Part shown: piece after piece, positions 33,992 through 42,390 of the stretch
Numbering within the stretch: position 1 is the stretch's first letter
Layout: each line of letters opens with the position of its first letter
Source: an uncultured Eubacteriales bacterium
Lineage (GTDB): Bacteria > Bacillota > Clostridia > Oscillospirales > Oscillospiraceae
Direction: 5' to 3'
DNA: 52,418 nucleotides
NCBI GenBank assembly: GCA_900549705.1
Contig: URPI01000001.1
Span: forward strand, 1-52,418
Translations under genes and position numbers: made by a program
Notes under the pieces: model-generated
Database searches by the model: none
Told to the model about the DNA's origin: nothing
What the model saw: the letters and a program-made list of their open reading frames with translations, nothing else

Positions 33992-35209
33992 TTATCCCTC
34001 CATTCTGGCCAGGGTATCTCTCGGATTTGCCCGGAGTGTGGGAAATACCGACATGCCCACGGCGATCAGTACGATTGCACTTCCCAGAAGAATCAGTGTC
34101 AGCAAATGCGTGGGCTCCAAATGGGCACCTGTCATGCGTGCCAGATCACCTGTTGAAAAAAGGCTGTCCATAAGCCTCCGAGCAAACAATCCGCAGATCA
34201 CAGTCGCTCCCAAAACCGATAGTACAAAAAGGGTCAGGCTTTCCGTCATTGCCTGCAAAAACAGGCTTCCTTTTGATACTCCAAGACTGATGAAAACAGC
34301 CATTTCTTTTGCCCGTGTCCGCATCCACATGCACAGCAGCAGGGAAACCACAATAACCGCTGTAGTTACGATGAGTGCCAGCATGAGGACTGTCACGCGT
34401 GTTACTTGCTTTAAGGGAGCAATCATCTGCTGATACAGGGCATCCGAGGTTGTAATGCTGACGAAATCATCAACCAGCGGCTCCGCCTGTTCCCGCAGCG
34501 CATCCAGACTGTCAGGGACGGAAGTATAAACGGAAACCGAGCAATAGCCGTCCGCGTCAAATAACGTTTCAAACATACGGTGATCGACATAAAGCTGGTT
34601 TTCAATCCGGTATGCTGCTGCCACATTGTCCTCCTGTCTGCGCTCCATACCTGAAAAGAAAATACCGATAATCTCGCCGGAGGCGGTATCTCCGGTTCCT
34701 GTTTCCAGCGTGATTGTATCGCCGATTCCAAGACCATTCGCCTGGGCAAGAATGGAATTGATCAAAATGCCATCCTGGGCATCCGTAATATGAGTTCCTT
34801 CCAGCAGACGGTATTTCTCTTGGGCAAACAGCCCGTCTATTTCTGTATTGTCGCAGGAATGAAGGGTGACAGTCAGATTCAGCGGGTCGGAACCTTCTTT
34901 TTTAATAATCGGGGAAAAATCGGCAGGATATGCTGTGCTGCTTGCCGTGCGGTTGATTTTCGTCACAGCAGGCAGTGACAGCAAATGGGAAACAGTTTCG
35001 GAAGAAATGCTGTTTTGCCCTCGCCGGTCCTCTAAAATGATCTTTGAACCTGTTTTTTCACGGATAGAGCGATTGACACTTTCCGCCGTTTGCAAGATCA
35101 TAGCAGCGCACAGAATCAGCGTGCTAATCACCAGAAAGCAGGAAAATAGAACAATGCTTTTGCTTTTCTTTCGCCGAAGGTAGCAATAGGCACGTTGATA
35201 AAATGCCAT
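33992..35209 (-). CDS. FtsX-type ABC permease 1 (Vex1-like)
   Basis: The 405-residue product has an N-terminal span (about 19-40), an extracytoplasmic domain of about 220 residues, and three C-terminal spans with the coupling segment MRTRAKEMAVFISLGVSKGSLF. It is the partner of the permease at 32542-33990; two distinct FtsX permeases with one ATPase match the Vex1-Vex2-Vex3 arrangement of streptococci. The start at 35209 (MAFYQRAYCYLRRKKSK) lies 4 nt after the stop of the lipoprotein gene; the longer frame to 35272 runs into that gene. The Shine-Dalgarno (GGGGTAA) is weak, consistent with translational coupling. Confidence 0.88.
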   Translation of the reverse strand: MAFYQRAYCYLRRKKSKSIVLFSCFLVISTLILCAAMILQTAESVNRSIREKTGSKIILEDRRGQNSISSETVSHLLSLPAVTKINRTASSTAYPADFSPIIKKEGSDPLNLTVTLHSCDNTEIDGLFAQEKYRLLEGTHITDAQDGILINSILAQANGLGIGDTITLETGTGDTASGEIIGIFFSGMERRQEDNVAAAYRIENQLYVDHRMFETLFDADGYCSVSVYTSVPDSLDALREQAEPLVDDFVSITTSDALYQQMIAPLKQVTRVTVLMLALIVTTAVIVVSLLLCMWMRTRAKEMAVFISLGVSKGSLFLQAMTESLTLFVLSVLGATVICGLFARRLMDSLFSTGDLARMTGAHLEPTHLLTLILLGSAIVLIAVGMSVFPTLRANPRDTLARMEG

Positions 35210-35213
35210 AGAC

Positions 35214-35726
35214 TTACCCCATAAGTCTGTAAAGGAAAACCCGATCTGCGTGAAGCACATTGTCACTGTCATATTCGCCGCAGATGATCAAAGTTGCCTG
35301 CTTCTTCACATCGCCCACGCTGGCAGCTTCGTAACGGATTTCTCCGGTTTGCGGATTGGAATAGGCGTACTGGAAGGTGCAGCCGCTGTCATAGGACACC
35401 GAAACTTGCTCCCAGTTATCTTCATATCCCGGTGCTGGCATTGCTGCCACATCCCCCTCTTCATGGGTCGGGGCTACGGTGCAGCCGTCCTCTGTAAATG
35501 CAGAAACGGTTCCGTTCAGCTTGGAAATCGCAAACAGTTCGTCTCCGCTGGCAGGATTGCCGGGGGGTACTGTCTCAGTGGACGGCGCGTCCGGTATATG
35601 CTCCGTTTCTGCTGGTGTTTGTGATACGATTGCCTTTACATTCTTCTGATGTGACGGTTTTAAGCATCCGGCGATGATGATCACAACAAGGATCGTCAGC
35701 AGAAAAACAATGACTTTTCGATACAT
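35214..35726 (-). CDS. Small lipoprotein of the ABC export module
   Basis: The 170-residue product begins with a basic tip and hydrophobic stretch ending in a lipobox (VVIIIAGC), so Cys20 or its neighbour should be lipidated and the protein anchored outside the membrane. A Pro/Thr/Glu-rich linker (about 30-65) is followed by a small domain with YEDNWEQVSVSYDSGCTF and TLIICGEY. I do not recognise a family. It is the first gene of the unit, with AAAGGAGG upstream of the ATG at 35726. Its function may be to hold a ligand near the permeases or act as a periplasm-equivalent adaptor; both are inference from position. Confidence 0.78.
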   Translation of the reverse strand: MYRKVIVFLLTILVVIIIAGCLKPSHQKNVKAIVSQTPAETEHIPDAPSTETVPPGNPASGDELFAISKLNGTVSAFTEDGCTVAPTHEEGDVAAMPAPGYEDNWEQVSVSYDSGCTFQYAYSNPQTGEIRYEAASVGDVKKQATLIICGEYDSDNVLHADRVFLYRLMG

Positions 35727-35788
35727 GGTATAAAACCTCCTTTTTGATTTCGGAGCGATCATACCATGCAGGCTCTTGAAAAGTCCTG

Positions 35789-35849
35789 TAAGAATTCAGG
35801 GTATCCTTGCGCATTCTTAAAAGTTTTTTAGAGAATCCTGTGATATAAT
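35789..35849. promoter_or_regulatory. Divergent control region of the export module
   Basis: Between the lipoprotein and regulator genes lie TATAAT (35844-35849) for the regulator and, on the minus strand, TATGAT near 35762-35757 for the exporter. Neither has a good -35 box. An inverted repeat TAAGAAT (35789-35795) / ATTCTTA (35813-35819) sits between them and is a candidate binding site for the adjacent OmpR-type regulator. Confidence 0.45.
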
Positions 35850-35871
35850 GAAACCGAAAGGAGGGCTTTCC

Positions 35872-36555
35872 ATGAGGCTTTTATTGGTGGAGGACGATCA
35901 GAATCTCTCAGACGCCATTGCAGAGCAGCTGCAAAAGGAAGGTTATATCACCGACTGCTGTTATGATGGGGAAACGGCGCTGCACTACGCTCTGAATCCC
36001 GAATATGGCTATGACATTGTGCTGCTGGACAGGATGTTGCCCATTCTAGATGGACTGACTGTTTTGAAAGCCATGCGGCAAAAGCAGATATTTACGCCTG
36101 TGCTGATTCTCACCGGGCTGGGAGAGCTGGAGGATAAAATTGAAGGGCTGGACTGCGGTGCGGACGATTATCTGGTGAAGCCCTTTCATATCCGGGAGTT
36201 GCTGGCGAGAATCCGGGCTTTGACCCGCCGCCCGGTAGAAATTCAGGAGAGAAAGACTATCACGGCATATGGTTTGGTGCTGGATGCCGAATATCGGCGG
36301 CTAACCTATCAGGGAAAGTCTGTAATCCTAACCCAGAAGGAAACAAATCTCATTACTGTATTTCTGGAGCAGCCGGATATGGTACAGAGCCGAAGCCAGC
36401 TTCTTTGGAAGGTCTGGGGAGGCAATACGGAAGTGGAGGACGGAAATGTGGACAACTACATCCACTTCCTGAGAAAGCGCCTCCGGGAGCTTGGCTGTAA
36501 GGTCAGCATCAAGACCGTCTATGGTGCCGGGTATCGTTTGGAGGAAACACCATGA
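35872..36555 (+). CDS. OmpR-family response regulator (VncR-like)
   Basis: The 227-residue product has a receiver domain with the acidic pair after LLLVE, the phosphoacceptor Asp53 (VLLDRMLP) and the conserved Lys in YLVKPF, followed by a winged-helix DNA-binding domain (about 130-225; LTQKETNLITVFLEQ, NYIHFLRKRL, TVYGAGYRL). AAAGGAGG precedes ATG 35872. It overlaps the kinase gene by 4 nt (ATGA). Its likely targets are its own promoter and the divergent exporter operon. Confidence 0.94.
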   Translation: MRLLLVEDDQNLSDAIAEQLQKEGYITDCCYDGETALHYALNPEYGYDIVLLDRMLPILDGLTVLKAMRQKQIFTPVLILTGLGELEDKIEGLDCGADDYLVKPFHIRELLARIRALTRRPVEIQERKTITAYGLVLDAEYRRLTYQGKSVILTQKETNLITVFLEQPDMVQSRSQLLWKVWGGNTEVEDGNVDNYIHFLRKRLRELGCKVSIKTVYGAGYRLEETP

Positions 36556-37802
36556 TTGAAAAGTTGAGGAAAAAGCTGATGGTACTGTTTCTCACCTGTA
36601 CCATGCTGATCTTCACCGCTGCTATGTTGGTCATGGCTGGCAATGCAGTGTCTCAGATTCGCAGTGCGGAAATTCAGTACGGAAATAACCTGGCGGACAG
36701 TATTCTTGAACAATTCAGCAGCAGGACTTTGGATTTTTCTGTTTACACCAAATCTAATGCCATGGTGCGCCTGTTTGACGGCACCACGACACAATCCAGC
36801 CCGGAGTGTTTTCCTACACCATTGGAAGTTCTGATTGAACGGACGCAGGAATCTGATACTGTTCTTTCCATGCAAGAGGAAGCTGCTGAGAACGGCGCCT
36901 ATGGCAAAAGCCGCACAGTCTATGCTATTTCCGGGAATCAGAAGGATGGGTATTACGCAATCCATAGTACCGTTCACAACGGCAAGACAATGGTGCTTGA
37001 CCTGATATTGTTTTATCCCAGGGCTTCTCTTTTAGAGACACTGAAAAACGGCTGCAGTTTGTATCCTGTTGTTTGGCTGGGTGTATTGGTGCTCATGTAT
37101 TTTCTCAGCCGCTTTTTGATTGGAAAGGCAGTAGAACCGGTGGAAGACACCATGAAAAGTCAGAAGGAATTCATTGCATCGGCGTCCCATGAACTGAAAG
37201 CACCATTGGCTGTGATTCAGGCTAATGCGGAAACCATGGAATCCAGCCAGAAACAGAAAATCATTCTGGATGAGTGCAGCCGGATGAGTAAGCTAGTTCA
37301 ATCCATGCTTGCTCTGGCTTCCAGTGACGCGGGAAACTGGAAAATGGATATACGGGAGACTGATGTGGATACTCTGCTGATCGAAACTTGGGAGAAGTTT
37401 TCTGAAAGCGCAAGAAGGAAGAATATCCGCTTGAACCTGGACATCGAAGATCATTACCCTAAGATTCACTGCGATAAAGAGCGAATCAGCCAGGTTTTGG
37501 GAATTCTGCTGGATAACGCCATTACCTATTCCAGCCCCGGACAGGCCATTGAAATGGGAGCCAAGGTGCTGCCCCAAAAGCTCGCTTTTTTCGTCATTGA
37601 CCATGGTCCTGGCATTGCAGACGCTGAGAAGGCAAAAGTGTTTGAGCGGTTCTATTCCGGCGATCCTTCCAGAACGGATAAGGGACATTACGGTTTGGGA
37701 CTGAGTATCGCACAGGAAATTGTAAGGCTGCATCGTGGTGTTGTTTGTTTGAAAGACACCAAGGACGGCGGGTGTACATTTGAAATTGTAATTCCAATTT
37801 AG
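36552..37802 (+). CDS. Sensor histidine kinase (VncS-like)
   Basis: The 416-residue product has two membrane spans (about 8-31 and 168-189) enclosing an extracytoplasmic sensor of about 135 residues, then a HisKA domain with phospho-acceptor His213 (SASHELKAPLAV) and an ATPase domain with N box (LGILLDNAITYS), G1 box (DHGPGIAD) and G2 box (GHYGLGLSI). The extracytoplasmic part resembles no sensor domain I can name. It is coupled to the upstream regulator by an ATGA overlap. Confidence 0.93.
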   Translation: MIEKLRKKLMVLFLTCTMLIFTAAMLVMAGNAVSQIRSAEIQYGNNLADSILEQFSSRTLDFSVYTKSNAMVRLFDGTTTQSSPECFPTPLEVLIERTQESDTVLSMQEEAAENGAYGKSRTVYAISGNQKDGYYAIHSTVHNGKTMVLDLILFYPRASLLETLKNGCSLYPVVWLGVLVLMYFLSRFLIGKAVEPVEDTMKSQKEFIASASHELKAPLAVIQANAETMESSQKQKIILDECSRMSKLVQSMLALASSDAGNWKMDIRETDVDTLLIETWEKFSESARRKNIRLNLDIEDHYPKIHCDKERISQVLGILLDNAITYSSPGQAIEMGAKVLPQKLAFFVIDHGPGIADAEKAKVFERFYSGDPSRTDKGHYGLGLSIAQEIVRLHRGVVCLKDTKDGGCTFEIVIPI

Positions 37803-37983
37803 ATTATATTATTTTTCTTGTTGCTTTGAAGATGTTCGTTATAGTCTGATAAAAGCAGAAATGAGCACAGGAACGCCTCCCTGTTACTTTAATTGTTGCA
37901 GTTGGCAGACCGCTCAATTATTGTAGCAGGATTTTTCTTTATCGCCATAGGCCTTTTTGAGCCTCTCGCCTAGCGAGTGGTTC
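37803..37983. other. Non-coding gap after the kinase gene
   Basis: No gene is visible. The sequence is A+T-rich at first. At about 37952-37988 CTTTTTGAGCC and GGTTCAAAAAAG form an inverted repeat around a small CTCGC/GCGAG hairpin; the right arm runs into the folT terminator. A T-run typical of a plus-strand terminator for the kinase gene is not clear. Confidence 0.4.
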
Positions 37984-38020
37984 AAAAAAGCCCATGACCT
38001 TCTTGCAAGTGGTCATGGGC
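37984..38020 (-). terminator. Terminator of folT
   Basis: On the minus strand a perfect 10-bp stem (GCCCATGACC/GGTCATGGGC, 37990-38020) is followed by TTTTTTGAA. It begins 8 nt beyond the folT stop. Confidence 0.88.
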
Positions 38021-38028
38021 CTCTCATT

Positions 38029-39120
38029 TTATTTCAGTTCTACGCTGAGCACGTCGCCGGTTTTGTCGTTGATGGTAGCGGTAACCGTTCCGATTTCCGT
38101 CAGCGCTCCAGCTGCGGCAGCCTTTCCGGCCGGGGTCTTGGACATGGCGCGGATGGCCTCAATCTTCTGGGCGTTATCCGTGCAGCCGTCAATGTCATAG
38201 TCCTCCAATGCTTCCTCATTCACGGTATAGCAGATGGCGGTGTAGTGCATTTCACTGCTAAGGAACTTCTTATTGGACTTGGTGACGATGGTAATCACCG
38301 TCTCCCCTTCCAGTCCGTCGGTATGCTCTGCCACAGCCTGCGCCACGGCGGTATTGGCGTTATAGCGGTCATCGCCCTGGGACTTGGTAATGAGGTTGGT
38401 GGTGCTGTAATAGTAGTTCAGGTAGCCAAATACGCAGCCACAGCCCACCGCAAACAGGATGGCCAGGACAGCAACCTGCTTTTTTGTAAACTTCAGGGCA
38501 TCCTTTGCGTCCACGCCGGTTTGGGTCAGTCCCATGCGGTTGGTGATTGGAATCATAATGCGCAGAAACAGGGTCAGCACCACAGACTCGATGGGGAACA
38601 TAAACAGATTCTTGATGATGCTGGGCAGCGCCATGGCAAAGGTATACTGCTTGCCGCCCATGTACAGGGCATAGTACCACATATAGATGGGGGTCTGGAT
38701 CAGCATATTCACCACGATGCAGATGGTGAACCGGCTGAGCATAACCCGGACGGGGCCGACCTTGGCACGGTACAGGAACAGGGCAAAGATGACGCTGCCC
38801 GCCACCTCAGTCAGCACGAAGGGCACGAAGTAAACGCCCTCAGGATTTTGCAGGTAGCCCAAAATGTCCGTTGCCACCGCGCAGATGGCGGCAACCACGG
38901 GGCCAAAGACCATAGCGCCCAAGGCATTGACAATGAAGGCGGTGTTGATTTTCAGGCCGGGTGCCAGGGGGATGGCCACCAGCTTCATGGCAACCCGCAG
39001 GGCAATCATCAATGCGGCGAACACCAGAACGCGGGTGTCTTTCAGCTCACCGGCAGCGTCTTTCCAATAGGCCTTGGAAAAGGGATGGGGATAGAGTGTT
39101 TTGTTTTTTGTTTGGGACAT
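38029..39120 (-). CDS. folT: Folate ECF transporter S component (FolT) with C-terminal extension
   Basis: FolT is the substrate-binding membrane subunit of an energy-coupling-factor transporter for folate. Residues about 28-205 hold the usual six spans and family patterns (RVLVFAALMIALRV, ITxNAL-like FIVNALGAMVFGPV, ATDILGYL). The THF riboswitch upstream supports the substrate. The protein is 363 aa, roughly twice the usual S component: after a charged link there is an extra span (about 213-236) and a soluble domain of about 125 residues with TAICYTVNEEALEDYDIDG. With six spans before it, that domain would be extracytoplasmic. AAGGAGG precedes the ATG. The ECF module (EcfA/A'/T) must be encoded elsewhere. 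Confidence 0.88.
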   Translation of the reverse strand: MSQTKNKTLYPHPFSKAYWKDAAGELKDTRVLVFAALMIALRVAMKLVAIPLAPGLKINTAFIVNALGAMVFGPVVAAICAVATDILGYLQNPEGVYFVPFVLTEVAGSVIFALFLYRAKVGPVRVMLSRFTICIVVNMLIQTPIYMWYYALYMGGKQYTFAMALPSIIKNLFMFPIESVVLTLFLRIMIPITNRMGLTQTGVDAKDALKFTKKQVAVLAILFAVGCGCVFGYLNYYYSTTNLITKSQGDDRYNANTAVAQAVAEHTDGLEGETVITIVTKSNKKFLSSEMHYTAICYTVNEEALEDYDIDGCTDNAQKIEAIRAMSKTPAGKAAAAGALTEIGTVTATINDKTGDVLSVELK

Positions 39121-39186
39121 GAATCATTCCTCCTTTTGATGTAGGAGCGTTCGGAATCGGATTGCGGGACTTACCCTGTGTATGCC

Positions 39187-39221
39187 AAAAAAGAAGCCCC
39201 AGGGGCACAGTACCCCCGGGG
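39187..39221 (-). terminator. Leader terminator between THF riboswitch and folT
   Basis: On the minus strand a G/C-rich stem (CCCCGGGGG paired with CCCCTGGGG) is followed by CTTCTTTTTT. Outer arms GTATGCCA (39180-39187) and TGGCATAC (39239-39246) enclose it and could form a longer or alternative stem. It stands 66 nt before the folT ATG, so it can act as a premature stop controlled by the riboswitch. Confidence 0.75.
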
Positions 39222-39330
39222 AGATAAAAACAGTATTCTGGCATACCCGATGAGCCAGCCAGGAATTACAACCCGTGCCGTTCGCCCAACCGAGTGTCGT
39301 TGCTACATAAAGGAGGAAACCCCTTTTATG

Positions 39331-39430
39331 GCGCAGCGGGTGCGGAAACGCTATCGCGGGCAATATGCCCTTCGTCTGCCATACAACTCCCCATTCCAGC
39401 AGCACTTCACGCAGGGTTTCCTACTCTGTT
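39331..39430 (-). ncRNA. Tetrahydrofolate (THF) riboswitch
   Basis: Read on the minus strand, the 100 nt directly after the transcription start contain GAGTAGG, GCGTGAAGTG, GGAATGGGGAGTTG, ACGAAGGGC and GCGTTTCCGCACCCGCTGCG, in the order and spacing of the THF riboswitch family of Firmicutes. Its place before folT matches known members. The downstream sequence holds a small ATAAA...TTTAT hairpin (39307-39330) and a terminator (39187-39221), which suggests that folate binding lowers folT expression. The assignment is from pattern recall; a covariance search would confirm it. Confidence 0.85.
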
Positions 39431-39437
39431 CAGCGGT

Positions 39438-39466
39438 AGTATACACCATGAGGAAGAAATTGTAAA
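39438..39466 (-). promoter_or_regulatory. folT promoter
   Basis: On the minus strand TTTACA (39466-39461) and TATACT (39443-39438) are 17 bp apart. The start would fall at the first bases of the THF riboswitch. Confidence 0.75.
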
Positions 39467-39524
39467 GAGGGGAATCAATATTTTTTTATTTAATTCTGAA
39501 AATATCGATACATTCTATTCTCCT

Positions 39525-39557
39525 GCGCCGCCCGAAGCTGACGCAATCGGGCGGTGC
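39525..39557 (-). terminator. Hairpin after the lipid-synthesis operon
   Basis: GCGCCGCCCGA (39525-39535) and TCGGGCGGTGC (39547-39557) form a stem with one mismatch, downstream of the glycosyltransferase stop at 39591. No long T run follows on either strand, so it is only a probable terminator. Confidence 0.5.
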
Positions 39558-39590
39558 GTTGAATGGAAATCGCTAAAATCATCCCAGCGG

Positions 39591-40700
39591 CTATTCCACC
39601 AGGGATTCCGCCAATATACAGATTTTTTCGGCGGCATCTTTGGCAATCAGGCTGCGCTGTGCCTGGTACATATGCTGCAACAGCGCAGTATCCTCCGGAA
39701 GCTTCAGCAGATGCTCCAATGCCTCCCGGTTGAGCGTCACGGGGACGGCCATGCCGGTTTGGGTAAAAAATTGCAGATTACGGCTCTCGCAGCCGGGGAT
39801 GGGCGGCAGCAGCCCCAGGGGAACTTCTGCCACCGCCGCCTCGGTGGTGGAAAGGCCGCCGGGTTTGGTCAGGTACAGGTCACAGGCGCGCAGGTACAGC
39901 GCCATCTTGTCCGTGTTGCCCAGCAGTGTTGCCTCCGCTCCAAACCGCTTTTCCAGTTGACGGCGAACGGACGCATTGCTGCCGCAAATGGCAATCACAT
40001 GGAAATCCGTCCCCCTTGTCAAATCCGTCAGCAGCTCCATGGTCTTTTCCAGGCTTCCCGCGCCGATGCTGCCGCCGGACACCAGCACATAGCGCTTCCC
40101 TTCCGCCAGCGCCAGTCGGCGCTTTGCCTCCGCCTTGGGCACCGCTTCCCGGAACACGCGGCCAACCGGGATGCCGAAGGGATAAATCTTTTCCTCCGGG
40201 ATGCCCCAGCTCACAAACTCCGCCGTAAGCGCCGGAGCAGGAATGACATAGGCATCCAGCCGACACTCCTCCGTGAAGGGGATGCAGGTGTAGTCCGTTG
40301 CAACGAAGATGGTCTTTGGAACGGCCGCCCCGTGATTTTTCAGGTAGGTCAGCATCTCCCCCGGATAGACATGGGTGGTGATGACCGCATCGGCGGGGTG
40401 CTCCTGCAAATAGCCCTCCAGCGCCTCCGCCCCCTTGCCGTTGGCGAAGTACACCGGCGACCGCCAGGGCAGGCGGCGATAGGCATTGCCCAAGGCATAC
40501 ACAAAGCCGAAGCTCCGGGGGCTGCGTTGGGCGATGGAAATATAGGCATTGTCCACCAGCTGCGCCGCCCTTTCGCCGCATAGGTCGATGGGGTTCATCA
40601 TGGTGACATTGTGCCCCCGCTGCCGCGCCTCCGCCTCCACTGCATGGGCAGCCGCGTTATGGCCGCCGCCGGTTCCGCAGGATAATACAAGAATATTCAT
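39591..40700 (-). CDS. Glycolipid-synthase-like glycosyltransferase (MGDG synthase/UgtP family)
   Basis: This 369-residue GT-B enzyme opens with MNILVLSCGTGGGHNAAAHA, the hallmark of the monogalactosyldiacylglycerol-synthase/processive diacylglycerol glucosyltransferase group, and ends with the donor-site segment KPGGLSTTEAAVAEVPLGL (GT28-type). Enzymes of this group transfer sugar from UDP-hexose to diacylglycerol at the inner face of the membrane, giving glycolipids that can serve as lipoteichoic-acid anchors. The ATG at 40700 shares its A with the plsY TGA (TGATG), and AAAGGAG lies upstream. The link to plsY supports a lipid acceptor. The sugar and number of transfers are unknown. Confidence 0.87.
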   Translation of the reverse strand: MNILVLSCGTGGGHNAAAHAVEAEARQRGHNVTMMNPIDLCGERAAQLVDNAYISIAQRSPRSFGFVYALGNAYRRLPWRSPVYFANGKGAEALEGYLQEHPADAVITTHVYPGEMLTYLKNHGAAVPKTIFVATDYTCIPFTEECRLDAYVIPAPALTAEFVSWGIPEEKIYPFGIPVGRVFREAVPKAEAKRRLALAEGKRYVLVSGGSIGAGSLEKTMELLTDLTRGTDFHVIAICGSNASVRRQLEKRFGAEATLLGNTDKMALYLRACDLYLTKPGGLSTTEAAVAEVPLGLLPPIPGCESRNLQFFTQTGMAVPVTLNREALEHLLKLPEDTALLQHMYQAQRSLIAKDAAEKICILAESLVE

Positions 40701-41317
40701 CAGAGAATCTCCTTTCCCGCCAGCAGCACCTGGGTATGCTCCCGAGGCTCCCGGCTCATGTGCAGCCGCAAAAATACAACGCCGGAAATCAGCGCAAAGC
40801 CCAGCACCACTCCGTCCGGCTGGTGGGTAAAGGCTTCCAGCAGCACCGTCACGAAATATGTAATGGCCGTCCGCTGGAAATGCGGGGTAATTTTGACTAC
40901 GACGGAGAAAAAGACGAATGCACCCGCAAACAGCAGCACCGGCGACCACAGGGGAACCAATCCCAACAGGCTGCCAAAGCTCACCGCAATCCCCTTGCCG
41001 CCCCGCAGACCATAGAAGCAGGAGAAGGCGTGACCCAGCACGGGAGCCAGCAGCACCAGCGCCAGTGTCACCGGGGTGATGTCCTCGCCGCTGTGCAGAA
41101 ACAGCCATACCGGCAGGAAGCCCTTGAGCATATCCCCCGCCAGGGTCAGCACCCCGCAGGCAAAACCGCCATAGGCAAAGGCATTGGCTGTGCCGGGGTT
41201 TTCATCCTTACTTTGCCGGTATTCATCGGCCTTGCCGAACAGCTGCAAAAACACCCGTGCATACAGCACACTGCCGGACAGATAACCGGCGATAACATAC
41301 ATGAGATACCGATTCAT
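40700..41317 (-). CDS. plsY: Glycerol-3-phosphate acyltransferase PlsY-like
   Basis: PlsY is a membrane enzyme that acylates glycerol 3-phosphate with acyl-phosphate, the first step of phospholipid synthesis in Gram-positives. The 205-residue protein has about five spans and the three family motifs: GSVLYARV (motif 1), DENPGTANAF (motif 2) and GHAFSCFYGLRGGKGIA (motif 3). Motif 1 departs from the common GSIPFG form, and the gene lies in a regulatory operon, so this may be a second, specialised PlsY. It overlaps the kinase gene by 4 nt (ATGA) and the glycosyltransferase by one base. Confidence 0.87.
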   Translation of the reverse strand: MNRYLMYVIAGYLSGSVLYARVFLQLFGKADEYRQSKDENPGTANAFAYGGFACGVLTLAGDMLKGFLPVWLFLHSGEDITPVTLALVLLAPVLGHAFSCFYGLRGGKGIAVSFGSLLGLVPLWSPVLLFAGAFVFFSVVVKITPHFQRTAITYFVTVLLEAFTHQPDGVVLGFALISGVVFLRLHMSREPREHTQVLLAGKEIL

Positions 41318-42390
41318 ACATTCTCTCCTTTCGGCAGACGCACGGTGAAAATCACCGCGCCGCCCATACTCTCTGCCTTGACCGTTCCCCCGTGAAGCTC
41401 CACCACCCGCTTGACGATGGCAAGCCCCACGCCGTTGCCGGCGGAAAAATGGGAATGGTCAGCCTGATAAAACTTCTGGAACACCCGCTCCAAATCCGCC
41501 TGGGGAATTTCTCCGCTGTTGGCCACCTGCACTTCGATGACGGTGTCCATTTCCGCAATGCGCACCTGCAAGGGGCCGTACTCCGGGGAATATTTCACCG
41601 CATTGTGAACCAGGTTAATCCAGACCTCCTGCATCATCTCCTCGTTGGCGGTGATGCTGACCTCCGGGAAATCCAGCTCCAGCTCCAGGTGCTTGGCGCT
41701 CCACTGATCCTGCAGCAGCAGCACCGCGCTGCGAATCTGCTCGGAAAGGTTGTAGCGGCTGACACCGGTGAGGATGCTCTGGTTTTCCACCTTGGTCAAT
41801 TTCAGCACATTGGTTGCCATGTTGCTCAGGCGCTGTGATTCCTCCACAATGGCATCGATGTATTCCCTGCGCTGCGCTTCCTCCAAATCCGCCCGCTGCA
41901 AAAGCTTCGCAAACCCGGCGATGGACACAATGGGTGTTTTGAACTCATGGGAAAAATTATTGATGAAATCCTGCCGCAGCATCTCGGTATTGCCCAGCTC
42001 CTCGGCCATTTTGTTGAAGCTCTCCTCTACCTGCAAAAAGGCGGGAATCATGTCAATGGTTTTGCTGAAATGCACCCTGGCCTGGAAATCTCCGGCGGCC
42101 AGCCGGTTCATCTGGTCAATGAGCCAGTTGATGGGCTTGAGGGGAATGCGCACCACCAGGGCAGATAGCCCGGTGCCCACAATCAAACTGAGCACCGCCG
42201 TCAGAATCAAAATCTGCAAGGTATTGGGCAGGCTCAGAGCGGAAAAGGGAGCGCTGTCGTGCAGGGCAAAGGCGGACAAGTACACAACTCCCACTGTCAG
42301 CAGCAAAGATACTACCAGAATGCTGAAGGTAAACAGGGCAAACACCAGGGCGAGAGAACGATGGCGCTGCTTCTTTTTCTTGGCTGTCAT
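41314..42390 (-). CDS. Sensor histidine kinase of the lipid operon
   Basis: The 358-residue kinase has two spans (about 13-40 and 57-80) with only about 15 residues outside, so it may sense the membrane itself or a partner. A HAMP-like linker (about 80-135) is followed by HisKA with His148 (NNFSHEFKTPIVS) and an ATPase domain with N box (NLVHNAVKYS), G1-like SGEIPQ and G2 GNGVGLAI. It is coupled to the response regulator upstream and plsY downstream by ATGA overlaps. Confidence 0.93.
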   Translation of the reverse strand: MTAKKKKQRHRSLALVFALFTFSILVVSLLLTVGVVYLSAFALHDSAPFSALSLPNTLQILILTAVLSLIVGTGLSALVVRIPLKPINWLIDQMNRLAAGDFQARVHFSKTIDMIPAFLQVEESFNKMAEELGNTEMLRQDFINNFSHEFKTPIVSIAGFAKLLQRADLEEAQRREYIDAIVEESQRLSNMATNVLKLTKVENQSILTGVSRYNLSEQIRSAVLLLQDQWSAKHLELELDFPEVSITANEEMMQEVWINLVHNAVKYSPEYGPLQVRIAEMDTVIEVQVANSGEIPQADLERVFQKFYQADHSHFSAGNGVGLAIVKRVVELHGGTVKAESMGGAVIFTVRLPKGENV

